Assembly: GCA_012270805.1 (NCBI GenBank)
Contig: JAAXHR010000007.1
Location: forward strand, 1 to 7,461
Reading direction: 5' to 3'
DNA length: 7,461 nucleotides
Origin: Dehalococcoidia bacterium
GTDB lineage: Bacteria; Chloroflexota; Dehalococcoidia; Lucifugimonadales; Lucifugimonadaceae
The notes beneath the pieces are model-generated. The model made no database searches. It saw only the letters and a list, made by a program, of their open reading frames with translations, and had not been told where the DNA came from. Positions 1 through 5,704 of this stretch are shown here, in pieces. Position 1 is the stretch's first letter. Each line of letters opens with the position of its first letter. The position numbers were made by a program, and so were the translations under genes.

Positions 1-819
1 GACAATCTGCTCGCCAAGGGTGCGGAGCCGGTCGTTTACACGCGGACGCAGTCGAAGATCGAGGCGATGATTGATCGCGGTGCCAAGGGCGCGAGTTCGT
101 CGTCGGATCTGGTTTCGAAGGTTGATGTTGTGCTTGCCTGCCTTCCGAGTGTGCAGACATCGTTGGACGTGATCATCGGCGAGGTCGTGCCGGCGTGCGA
201 ACCTGGACAGATTATCGTCGATCACAGCACGGTGGATATCGAGACGTCACGCAAGTGTGCCGAGGCCGCGGAGACGAAAGGCGCGATGTTCATCGATGCG
301 CCGATCAGCGGCGGACCGACGGGTGCCGCCGCCGGAACTTTGGCGATAATGTGCGGCGGCTCCGACGAGGCGTTTAGGAAGGCGTTGCCGTATTTCGAGC
401 TGATGGGCGCCAACGTCCGGCACATGGGCCCGAACGGCGCCGGCACGGCGATGAAGCTGATCAACCAACTGCTGGTCGGAGTCCACACAGTTGCAGCCGC
501 CGAGGCGTTTGCGCTGGCGAACTCGGCAGGCGTCGACATCGAAGTAGCAGCCGAGTTGCTGAGCGTCGCTTGGGGAGCGAGCACTATGGTTGAGCGTAGC
601 GCGCCGATAACCGCGGCTCGAGATTTCGAAGATTCCGCAGCGCCAGTTCGCAACCTCGATAAAGACCTCGGCATCATCAAAGACTTGGCCAATAGCGAAG
701 GGCTTTCGCTGGAATTGGCAATCAAATCTGAGGAACTGTTCCACACGATGATGGAGAATGAGTGGGACGAGAACGATATAGCGGGCGTCCTGGAAGTCAT
801 AGAGGCGCGATCATCCTGA
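1..819 (+). CDS. NAD(P)-dependent beta-hydroxyacid dehydrogenase (3-hydroxyisobutyrate / tartronate-semialdehyde reductase type), 5' partial
   Basis: The frame is open from base 1 to a TGA at 817-819, giving 272 residues. The start and the N-terminal GxGxxG dinucleotide-binding loop lie outside the window, so perhaps 20-25 residues are missing from a family that is usually about 290-300 long. What remains is the rest of the Rossmann domain (VDVVLACLPS), the substrate loop DAPISGGPTGAAAGTLAIM beginning at base 295, and the helix GAGTAMKLINQLL, whose Lys (codon 454-456) matches the catalytic lysine of the family. The all-helical C-terminal domain ends with the conserved NLDKDLGIIKDLA segment. 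Family members reduce or oxidise 3-hydroxyisobutyrate, tartronate semialdehyde, L-threonate and similar 3-hydroxyacids in the cytoplasm. The substrate cannot be fixed from sequence; the neighbouring tartrate-type dehydrogenase and sugar-acid dehydratase make a glycerate or sugar-acid substrate at least as likely as valine catabolism. The next gene starts 59 bases downstream on the same strand, so co-transcription is likely. Confidence 0.9.
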   Translation, partial: DNLLAKGAEPVVYTRTQSKIEAMIDRGAKGASSSSDLVSKVDVVLACLPSVQTSLDVIIGEVVPACEPGQIIVDHSTVDIETSRKCAEAAETKGAMFIDAPISGGPTGAAAGTLAIMCGGSDEAFRKALPYFELMGANVRHMGPNGAGTAMKLINQLLVGVHTVAAAEAFALANSAGVDIEVAAELLSVAWGASTMVERSAPITAARDFEDSAAPVRNLDKDLGIIKDLANSEGLSLELAIKSEELFHTMMENEWDENDIAGVLEVIEARSS

Positions 820-878
820 AGACTCCGACGAACATTATTGGGATTTAAACGGCTTGGATTCGGAGGCACGGTCTAACT

Positions 879-1943
879 TTGGGTAAGCACAGCATCGCGG
901 TGATAAAGGGCGACGGCATCGGTGTCGATGTCGTCGACGAGGCTTTGAAAGTTCTGCACGCCATCGCCGGCAAGTACGGCATTGAGTGGAAGTTCGTTGA
1001 GTTCCCGTGGAGCTCGGAATACTACTTCGAGCACGGAGAGATGATGCCATCGGACGGCGTGGAGCAGTTGAGGAGTTTCGACGCCATATTCCTCGGCGCA
1101 GTTGGACACCCTGAGGTTCAGGACCACATCACGCTCAACGGTCTACTGTTGCCTATCCGAAGGGCGTTCGATCAATATGCCTGCGTACGGCCATCTGTCT
1201 TGCTTCCAGGTGTCGATTCGCCGCTGAAGGATGCCAAGCCCTACGACATCGATCTCATCGTCGTGCGTGAAAACACCGAGGGAGAATACGCAAACGTCGG
1301 AGGTTTCCAGTACCGAGACTTCCCCGGTGAGGTGGCGGTGCAATCGTCGGTCTTCACTCGTAAAGGATGCGAGCGCGTTATCCGCTATGCCTTCGAATTG
1401 GCGCGTGAGCGCAACAAGAAGATGCACGTCACTTCCATTACCAAATCGAACGCGCAGGGCTATGGAATGGTGCTATGGGACCGGACGTTCGACGCAGTCA
1501 AGGCGGACTACCCGGACGTCACGACCGATTCGCTGTTGATCGATGCCGCCTGCATGGACTTCATCCGGCGCCCGCAGAACTTCGACGTCGTTGTGGCCTC
1601 GAACCTGTTCGGCGATATATTGACCGACATCGGGGCGATCATCACCGGCTCGATGGGGCTCGCATCGAGTGCCAACCTCGATCCGACCCGGACCAGCCCT
1701 TCAATGTTCGAGCCTACACACGGCAGCGCACCCGACATTGCCGGCATGGGCATCGCCAACCCGATGGCACAGATATTGACCGCCGCGTTGATGCTCGACC
1801 ATCTCGGCGAGGATGGAGCCGCATCGGATGTCAGATTGGCGGTTGAGGAACTTTTGCAGGAAGGCGAAACGTTGACGCCCGATTTGGGTGGTTCTTCGTC
1901 GACCATGGCGGTCGGCGATGCGATCGCGGCGTTGGTTTCGTAA
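879..1943 (+). CDS. Tartrate / D-malate dehydrogenase-type isocitrate/isopropylmalate dehydrogenase family protein
   Basis: A 354-residue decarboxylating beta-hydroxyacid dehydrogenase of normal family length. The start is TTG; GGAGG at 862-866 lies 12 bases upstream, and translation begins directly with the family's first strand (HSIAVIKGDGIG). Visible family residues are the substrate arginines R94/R95, R104 and R130, the RENTEGEY motif at 130-137 with catalytic Y137, catalytic K189 in TSITKSNAQG, and metal aspartates D222, D246 and D250 (SNLFGDILTD). The cofactor loop HGSAPDIAG (281-289) has the Asp-Ile pair typical of NAD- rather than NADP-users. The combination GEMMP.DG, FDAI.LGAVG, LLLPIRR.FDQY and PSMFEPTHGSAPDIAG resembles the tartrate dehydrogenase/D-malate dehydrogenase branch (TtuC, DmlA/YeaU) more than LeuB. 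Such enzymes oxidise D-malate to pyruvate and CO2, or tartrate to oxaloglycolate or glycerate. Oddity: the usual SLWG before LLLPIRR is TLNG here (Asn87), next to the substrate helix, so specificity is uncertain. Leucine or lysine biosynthesis is less likely because no such genes are adjacent. Confidence 0.88.
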   Translation: MGKHSIAVIKGDGIGVDVVDEALKVLHAIAGKYGIEWKFVEFPWSSEYYFEHGEMMPSDGVEQLRSFDAIFLGAVGHPEVQDHITLNGLLLPIRRAFDQYACVRPSVLLPGVDSPLKDAKPYDIDLIVVRENTEGEYANVGGFQYRDFPGEVAVQSSVFTRKGCERVIRYAFELARERNKKMHVTSITKSNAQGYGMVLWDRTFDAVKADYPDVTTDSLLIDAACMDFIRRPQNFDVVVASNLFGDILTDIGAIITGSMGLASSANLDPTRTSPSMFEPTHGSAPDIAGMGIANPMAQILTAALMLDHLGEDGAASDVRLAVEELLQEGETLTPDLGGSSSTMAVGDAIAALVS

Positions 1944-1957
1944 CAGTAACAATACGC

Positions 1958-1962
1958 GGAGG
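1958..1962 (+). promoter_or_regulatory. Ribosome binding site deciding the TTG start of the aldo/keto reductase
   Basis: GGAGG lies six bases before TTG at 1969-1971. The only in-frame ATG upstream (1888) is buried inside the previous gene, has no comparable SD, and would add 27 residues with no family resemblance. This site therefore fixes the start at 1969. Confidence 0.8.
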
Positions 1963-1968
1963 TATCAT

Positions 1969-2967
1969 TTGGATCCGCTAGAAAAGGTATCGATAGGGAC
2001 ACAGGGCGTTGAGGTAACGCAACTCGGCCTTGGCGGCGCGTTTCTGAGTGGAACGGGGCTGGGAGACACGACGAGCGATGAAGCCGGTCGAATCATACGG
2101 CGAGCCCTAGAGTTGGGCATCAACTACTTTGACACAGCGCCGCTGTACGGCGCAGGGATCAGCGAAGTCCGTTATGGAGCAGCATTGAAGGAGTTCGATC
2201 GCGCCAGTTTCGTGATTTCGACGAAGGTCGGACGAGTGTTGGAACCGGTCGAAGGTGGCAGGACGGCGGAAGAATCGCCAGACAACTTCGCGGAGCACTA
2301 CTCCGTCGATACTTGGACCCGCGACAACGTTTTGAGGTCTATAGAAGAGAGTCTCGAGCGGCTACAAACTGACCACGTCGAGATCGTGCTGATTCACGAT
2401 CCTGACTGGGCGCCACACGGAGAACGCGAAGCACTCGATGAGGGGTTTCCGACGCTGATCGAGTTGCGCGAGCAGGGCGTGATCAAAGCGATTGGATGCG
2501 GTATGAACGAATGGCAGATGCCGGCCAGGTTCATTCGACTGTTCGATATAGACGCGGTGTTGTTAGCAGGCCGGTACACACTTCTGGACCACGACGCATA
2601 CGACGAGTTTTTGCCGCTTTGCGTCGAGCGTGACGTAAAGATCATCATCGGCGGGCCCTACAACAGCGGCATCTTGGCGCGTGATCTTGGTGGAACGGTG
2701 ACATTCGACTATGAAATTGCTCCGCAGCACCTGGTAGATCAGGCGCGACGCTTGGATGCAGTGTGTAGACGCCACGGGGTGGATCTGAAGGCCGCAGCGT
2801 TGCAGTTTGTGTTGGCACATCCGGCAGTAGCGACGGCAGTTCCCGGCGCGCAGTCGGTGCCAGAATTGGAGCAGAACTTCAAGATGGTAGGGCAGGAGAT
2901 ACCGGGCGATGTTTGGGCCGAGATGAAGGCCGAGAAACTGATACCCGCGGACGCGCCTACGCCTTAG
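1969..2967 (+). CDS. Aldo/keto reductase, L-fucose / D-threo-aldose 1-dehydrogenase-like
   Basis: A 332-residue cytoplasmic NAD(P)-dependent TIM-barrel oxidoreductase. With the TTG start, the protein opens with the beta-hairpin and the LGLGGAFLSG strand expected of the family. The catalytic tetrad is visible: D55 and Y60 in FDTAPLYGAG, K86 in STKVGR, and H143 in VLIHDPD. The phrases NYFDTAPLYG, SEVRYGAAL, RSIEESLERLQTDHVEI and LIHDPDW match the subgroup containing D-threo-aldose 1-dehydrogenase, L-fucose dehydrogenase and pyridoxal 4-dehydrogenase, which oxidises the anomeric carbon of sugars to lactones or oxidises pyridoxal. The C-terminal cofactor region (AALQFVLAHPAVATAVPGAQ, then ELEQNF) is intact. 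The gap to the preceding gene is 25 bases, so the two are probably one operon. The sugar-acid dehydratase nearby favours a sugar substrate over pyridoxal, but this is an inference from context. No terminator hairpin is evident downstream. Confidence 0.87.
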   Translation: MDPLEKVSIGTQGVEVTQLGLGGAFLSGTGLGDTTSDEAGRIIRRALELGINYFDTAPLYGAGISEVRYGAALKEFDRASFVISTKVGRVLEPVEGGRTAEESPDNFAEHYSVDTWTRDNVLRSIEESLERLQTDHVEIVLIHDPDWAPHGEREALDEGFPTLIELREQGVIKAIGCGMNEWQMPARFIRLFDIDAVLLAGRYTLLDHDAYDEFLPLCVERDVKIIIGGPYNSGILARDLGGTVTFDYEIAPQHLVDQARRLDAVCRRHGVDLKAAALQFVLAHPAVATAVPGAQSVPELEQNFKMVGQEIPGDVWAEMKAEKLIPADAPTP

Positions 2968-3035
2968 GGGGATTGGTAGGACAGAACGGGTTGGGGATAT
3001 GTAGCGACGGGTTGTCGAGACTGCGACTAGGGGTG

Positions 3036-3044
3036 TGATACATT
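3036..3044 (+). promoter_or_regulatory. Possible extended -10 element for the DUF2442-DUF4160 pair
   Basis: TG-A-TACATT reads as an extended -10 (TGnTATAAT, four of six in the hexamer). It would place transcription start near 3050, about 30 bases before the TTG of the DUF2442 gene. TTGTCG at 3012-3017 is the nearest -35-like hexamer but its 21-base spacing is too long, so this rests on the extended -10 alone. Confidence 0.25.
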
Positions 3045-3046
3045 AG

Positions 3047-3068
3047 TTAGTACGAACAGATTTACTAA
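3047..3068 (+). promoter_or_regulatory. Inverted repeat TTAGTA-N10-TACTAA, possible operator
   Basis: A perfect 6-bp inverted repeat with a 10-base spacer sits between the candidate -10 element and the SD of the DUF2442 gene. Position and symmetry fit an autoregulatory operator, but the arms are short and AT-rich, so chance occurrence is possible. A second short inverted repeat (AAAGA at 3067-3071, TCTTT at 3078-3082) abuts it and brackets the SD and start codon. Confidence 0.3.
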
Positions 3069-3080
3069 AGAAGGATATCT

Positions 3081-3419
3081 TTGAACGACGAAATGGAAAT
3101 GGTTGCAGGTCCAGCCGATATTGACGTGGTCGGAGTGAAGACGCTCGAAGGCTTCCACATCTGGGTCAAGCTCAGCAACGGAATAGAAGGCGAACTTGAT
3201 TTGACTCCGCTCGCGTCAAAGCCTTGGTTCAAACCGTGGGCGGATCGGAAAGTTTTCGAGGATGTGCGAATACCGCCGCATGGCGGAGACATACGTTGGG
3301 GGGATGACGATCAGGATCGAGATATGGTGCTATGCGTCATTTGGTTGTACACCGAATTAACCGGGAATTCTTGGGAAGACCTGCAACGTGAGGCGCGTCC
3401 GCAATTAGCAAATGCCTGA
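3081..3419 (+). CDS. DUF2442 domain protein
   Basis: A 112-residue soluble protein starting at TTG, with AAGGA at 3071-3075 five bases upstream. Residues about 14-75 match the DUF2442 pattern: a short beta-rich module with V..VKTLEGFHIWVKLSNG, then EGELDLTPL, a W/F-K-x-W-A-D-x-K-V-F-E-D-V-R stretch, and a D-I-R-W turn. The last 40 residues (VLCVIWLYTELTGNSWEDL) are less typical, and no helix-turn-helix domain such as some longer DUF2442 proteins carry is visible. The biochemical function is unknown. DUF2442 genes are often found beside DUF4160 genes, as here, where the next gene overlaps by 8 bases; the pair resembles a toxin-antitoxin or other two-component small module, but nothing in the sequence proves that. 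Codon use looks a little more AT-rich than in the flanking enzymes. Confidence 0.78.
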   Translation: MNDEMEMVAGPADIDVVGVKTLEGFHIWVKLSNGIEGELDLTPLASKPWFKPWADRKVFEDVRIPPHGGDIRWGDDDQDRDMVLCVIWLYTELTGNSWEDLQREARPQLANA

Positions 3420-3675
3420 AATTTGTCGTTTCGACGGAATAAGCATCTACGTTTACTGGTCAGACCACAATCCGCCTCACTTCCACGCCGAATACGCAGA
3501 GTTTCGGCTAGAGGTTGACATCAGGAGCATAAGCGTCACAGACGGAAACATGCCTCATCGCCAAACTCGCCGAATCCTCAAGTGGGCAAGCGAACATCAG
3601 TCTGAACTCATCGACGCGTGGAACGCAGTGACAACTGGACAGACACCAAACAAAATCGCACCGCCGTCGAGATGA
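3412..3675 (+). CDS. DUF4160 domain protein
   Basis: An 87-residue protein starting at ATG 3412 within the end of the DUF2442 gene (8-base overlap), which implies translational coupling; no separate strong SD is seen. The sequence carries the DUF4160 hallmarks: MPEICRFDGISIYVYWSDH, then NPPHFHAEYAEF with the invariant His-Phe-His, then a basic segment (MPHRQTRRILKWA) and a helix with ...HQSELIDAWNAV. Length is normal for the family. The HFH triad in a compact fold might bind metal or act in catalysis, but no activity is established to my knowledge. As one half of the DUF2442-DUF4160 pair it is a candidate toxin-antitoxin partner. The stop lies 16 bases from the stop of the converging dehydratase gene, with no obvious bidirectional terminator between them. 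Confidence 0.82.
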   Translation: MPEICRFDGISIYVYWSDHNPPHFHAEYAEFRLEVDIRSISVTDGNMPHRQTRRILKWASEHQSELIDAWNAVTTGQTPNKIAPPSR

Positions 3676-3691
3676 TCCAACGCTCGACGCT

Positions 3692-5434
3692 TTAGTGCCC
3701 CTTCATCTCAACATGCGTCGCCACAGGCGTTCTACCTACTGCGAAGTCGAAGTCGCAACCATGCTGCGCTTGCATGACGTGGCGGTTGTAGACGTGCATG
3801 TATCCACGTTCCGGATGTCCGTTTGCCCTTGCAGCTGATTGAAGTTCGGCGCGACGCCGCGCTAATTCGGCGTCGTTGACCAACAGGTCCAAGCGACCGC
3901 TGTTGGCGTCTAGTGAGATCATGTCGCCGTCGCGGACTAGCGCGAGCGGACCACCGATGGCCGATTCGGGTGAGACGTGAAGCACGACAGTGCCGAATGC
4001 GGTGCCGCTCATACGCGCGTCGGAGATGCGGACCATGTCGCGGACGCCCTGCTCGAGAATCTTGCGTGGAAGCGGCATGAACCCAGCTTCTGGCATGCCG
4101 GGTCCCCCGATAGGCCCCGCCGACTGCATCACCAGCACGTCGTCCTCGGTTACATCAAGGTCCGGATCATCGATTCGTCTGCTCAGATCGGCAGGACTGG
4201 TGAATACGACCGCCCGGCCGGTGTGTTGGAGCAGTTTTGGCGAAGCCGCCGAGCGTTTAATCACTGCGCCATCAGGAGCCAGCGAGCCGTGCAGTATCGA
4301 GATGCCGCCGTCAGGGTAGAGCGCGTGCGCAGGATCGAGGATGACATCGTCGTTGTGGCAATCAGCGCCAGCTACGTTTTCGGCGAGGGTCTGGCCGTTC
4401 ACACTGATGCAGTTGGCGTTGAGCAGATGAAGAATCTTCTTGAAGAACGCAGGCGCGCCCCCGGCATAGAAGAAGTCCTCCATCAGGAACTTGCCTGATG
4501 GCTTGAGGTTGGCGATGACTGGGACACATTCGGAGAGTTCCTCCCATCGTGCAAGCGGGAGGTCAACACCGACGCGCCCGGCGATGGCGGTCAGGTGGAT
4601 GATGGCGTTGGTTGAGCCACCGAGCGCGAGCAGCGACAGAGCGGCGTTCTCGAAAGCTTCCTCGGTGAGAATCTCCGACGGCCGCATGTTGCGTTGCACG
4701 AGATCGACCGCGGCCGCACCAGCTCGTTCGGCGAATACACGACGTCGCGAGTCGGCACCTGGTATCGCCGCGCCGCCGGGTAGCGTCATACCCAGGGCTT
4801 CGCAGATCACAGACATCGTGCTGGCGGTACCCATCACCATGCAGTGCCCGGGCGAACGGTATATCGCTTCTTCCATCGAGTCGTATTCGGCCTGCGTGAT
4901 CGTGCCGGCGCGGAGTTCCGACCAGTAGCGACGGCAGTCGGTGCACGAACCTAGTTCTTCGCCACGCCAATTGCCCTTGAGTTGAGGTCCGCCGGTGACG
5001 ATGATCGCGGGAAGATCGGCCGACGCTGCGCCCATGAGCATGGCGGGAGTGGTCTTGTCGCAGTTCGAGAGCAGCACTACGCCATCGATGGGAAGTCCGC
5101 GGATCATCTCTTCCACATCCATTGCCATGAGGTTGCGGTAGAGCATAGATGTGGGAGCAAGGAAGAACTCGCCGAGTGAGATAGTCGGGAATTCCAAGGG
5201 GAAACCGCCGGCGGCGATGACGCCGCGCTTGACGTGCTCGGCGATCAGGCGCAGATGGGCGTTGCAGTGCGTAGCTTCGCTCCACGAGTTGGCGATGCCG
5301 ATGACCGGCTTGCCAGCGAACGAGTCTTCGTCCCATCCTTGGTTCTTCAGACCCGAGCGGTGCAGGAAACCCTCGAGATCGCGCGGCCCGAACCATGCTT
5401 CACTGCGAAGAACTTTTCCGTTGGAGTTGGTCAT
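3692..5434 (-). CDS. IlvD/Edd-family dehydratase, L-arabinonate/pentonate dehydratase-like
   Basis: A 580-residue enzyme that probably removes water from a sugar acid to give a 2-keto-3-deoxy acid in the cytoplasm. ATG at 5434 is chosen because AGGTGA (5445-5440) sits five bases before it; a GTG three codons earlier (5443) has no well-placed SD. Counting from this ATG, the probable [2Fe-2S] ligands are C57 (SEATHCNAH), C125 (NCDKTTPAMLMG) and C198. D126 and K127 belong to the metal site, and S476 in DARMSG is the probable catalytic base. GGSTNAIIHL (272-281) and EDFFYAGG (319-326) are further family signatures. The opening LRSEAWFG, the RSGLKNQGW segment and the overall length match the L-arabinonate / D-xylonate dehydratase branch (AraC, XylD) rather than branched-chain dihydroxyacid dehydratase IlvD. 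The exact sugar acid is not determined. The gene stands alone on the minus strand, with a possible -10 at 5462-5467 upstream. Confidence 0.88.
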   Translation of the reverse strand: MTNSNGKVLRSEAWFGPRDLEGFLHRSGLKNQGWDEDSFAGKPVIGIANSWSEATHCNAHLRLIAEHVKRGVIAAGGFPLEFPTISLGEFFLAPTSMLYRNLMAMDVEEMIRGLPIDGVVLLSNCDKTTPAMLMGAASADLPAIIVTGGPQLKGNWRGEELGSCTDCRRYWSELRAGTITQAEYDSMEEAIYRSPGHCMVMGTASTMSVICEALGMTLPGGAAIPGADSRRRVFAERAGAAAVDLVQRNMRPSEILTEEAFENAALSLLALGGSTNAIIHLTAIAGRVGVDLPLARWEELSECVPVIANLKPSGKFLMEDFFYAGGAPAFFKKILHLLNANCISVNGQTLAENVAGADCHNDDVILDPAHALYPDGGISILHGSLAPDGAVIKRSAASPKLLQHTGRAVVFTSPADLSRRIDDPDLDVTEDDVLVMQSAGPIGGPGMPEAGFMPLPRKILEQGVRDMVRISDARMSGTAFGTVVLHVSPESAIGGPLALVRDGDMISLDANSGRLDLLVNDAELARRRAELQSAARANGHPERGYMHVYNRHVMQAQHGCDFDFAVGRTPVATHVEMKGH

Positions 5435-5439
5435 CACAA

Positions 5440-5445
5440 TCACCT
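5440..5445 (-). promoter_or_regulatory. Ribosome binding site selecting ATG 5434 of the dehydratase
   Basis: AGGTGA on the minus strand is complementary to the 16S 3' end and lies five bases before ATG at 5434-5432. It overlaps the competing GTG codon at 5443-5441, which argues against that codon as the start. Confidence 0.6.
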
Positions 5446-5461
5446 GCCTTTGCGAAGCGAA

Positions 5462-5467
5462 ATTGTA
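5462..5467 (-). promoter_or_regulatory. Candidate -10 hexamer for the dehydratase gene
   Basis: TACAAT on the minus strand matches five of six -10 positions and would start a transcript roughly 20 bases before ATG 5434. The best -35-like hexamer upstream, TTGATG, is 20 bases away, longer than ideal, so this is tentative. Confidence 0.3.
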
Positions 5468-5473
5468 CAGCGC

Positions 5474-5480
5474 AGGAGGT
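5474..5480 (+). promoter_or_regulatory. Strong Shine-Dalgarno sequence upstream of the membrane mini-protein
   Basis: AGGAGGT is a near-perfect SD, but the first conventional in-frame start, GTG at 5498, is 17 bases downstream. At ideal distance (eight bases) the in-frame codon is ATC at 5489. The SD supports a translated gene here but leaves the exact start open. Confidence 0.5.
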
Positions 5481-5497
5481 GGTTTAACATCAACCGA

Positions 5498-5689
5498 GTG
5501 AGCTCCAAACGATACATATTGTTGGGTGGGCTGGTTGGAGCCTGCGTGGCGATCGCCTTTGCCGCGGTATTGTGGTTTCAGTTCGACGCTGCTGGAACGG
5601 AAGTGGTTGTAATCGCATCGCTGCCCATCTGCGCGGCTTTAGGTGCGCTGTTCGGATGGGTTTGGTGGCGGATCTTCGACCGTAGATGA
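5498..5689 (+). CDS. Small two-helix membrane protein, unknown function
   Basis: A 63-residue hypothetical protein from GTG 5498. Residues about 6-27 (YILLGGLVGACVAIAF...) and 36-57 (VVVIASLPICAALGALFGW...) form two hydrophobic, Gly/Ala-rich segments joined by a short acidic loop (QFDAAGTE). The N-terminus is basic (SSKR) and the C-terminus is WWRIFDRR. Positive charges at both ends suggest a hairpin with both termini in the cytoplasm. No domain is recognised. The open frame extends far upstream (to 5234), but that part is antisense to the dehydratase and has no membrane or family character, so it is excluded. The start is uncertain because the strong SD at 5474-5480 is oddly far from GTG; a start at ATC 5489 would add three residues. 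The gene is divergent from the dehydratase and its stop lies 15 bases from that of the minus-strand Cys-rich gene. Confidence 0.55.
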   Translation: MSSKRYILLGGLVGACVAIAFAAVLWFQFDAAGTEVVVIASLPICAALGALFGWVWWRIFDRR

Positions 5690-5704
5690 CTTGATTGCGG
5701 TTGT

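Noticed and set aside
222..869. Long minus-strand open frame (215 codons) opposite the first dehydrogenase
   Set aside because: Its codons mirror the plus-strand gene, the protein is Ser/Ala-rich with no family features, and the plus strand carries an unmistakable enzyme.
1888..1968. ATG at 1888 as start of the aldo/keto reductase
   Set aside because: It overlaps the previous gene by 56 bases, yields an Arg-rich unmatched N-terminus, and lacks an SD, whereas TTG 1969 has GGAGG six bases upstream.
1508..2002. Minus-strand open frame opposite the tartrate-type dehydrogenase and the junction with the reductase
   Set aside because: It lies across two well-supported plus-strand genes and an intergenic SD, and has no recognisable domain.
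3004..3027. CGAC / GTCG / CGAC alternating short repeats after the reductase gene as a terminator
   Set aside because: Stems are only four to five base pairs and no T-run follows, so there is no support for intrinsic termination.
3676..3691. Bidirectional terminator between the converging DUF4160 and dehydratase genes
   Set aside because: The 16-base gap contains a direct ACGCT repeat but no stable hairpin or T-tract.
4563..5396. Minus-strand 277-codon frame inside the dehydratase
   Set aside because: It is a frame-shifted reading of the dehydratase, very Arg/His-rich, a typical shadow of a GC-rich gene.
5435..5443. GTG at 5443 as the dehydratase start
   Set aside because: The SD AGGTGA overlaps this codon and is ideally spaced for ATG 5434; the difference is only three residues, so it remains a minor possibility.
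5234..5497. Upstream extension of the membrane mini-protein to an ATG at 5234
   Set aside because: The extension is antisense to the conserved N-terminal part of the dehydratase and shows no protein-like pattern; membrane character begins only after 5498.
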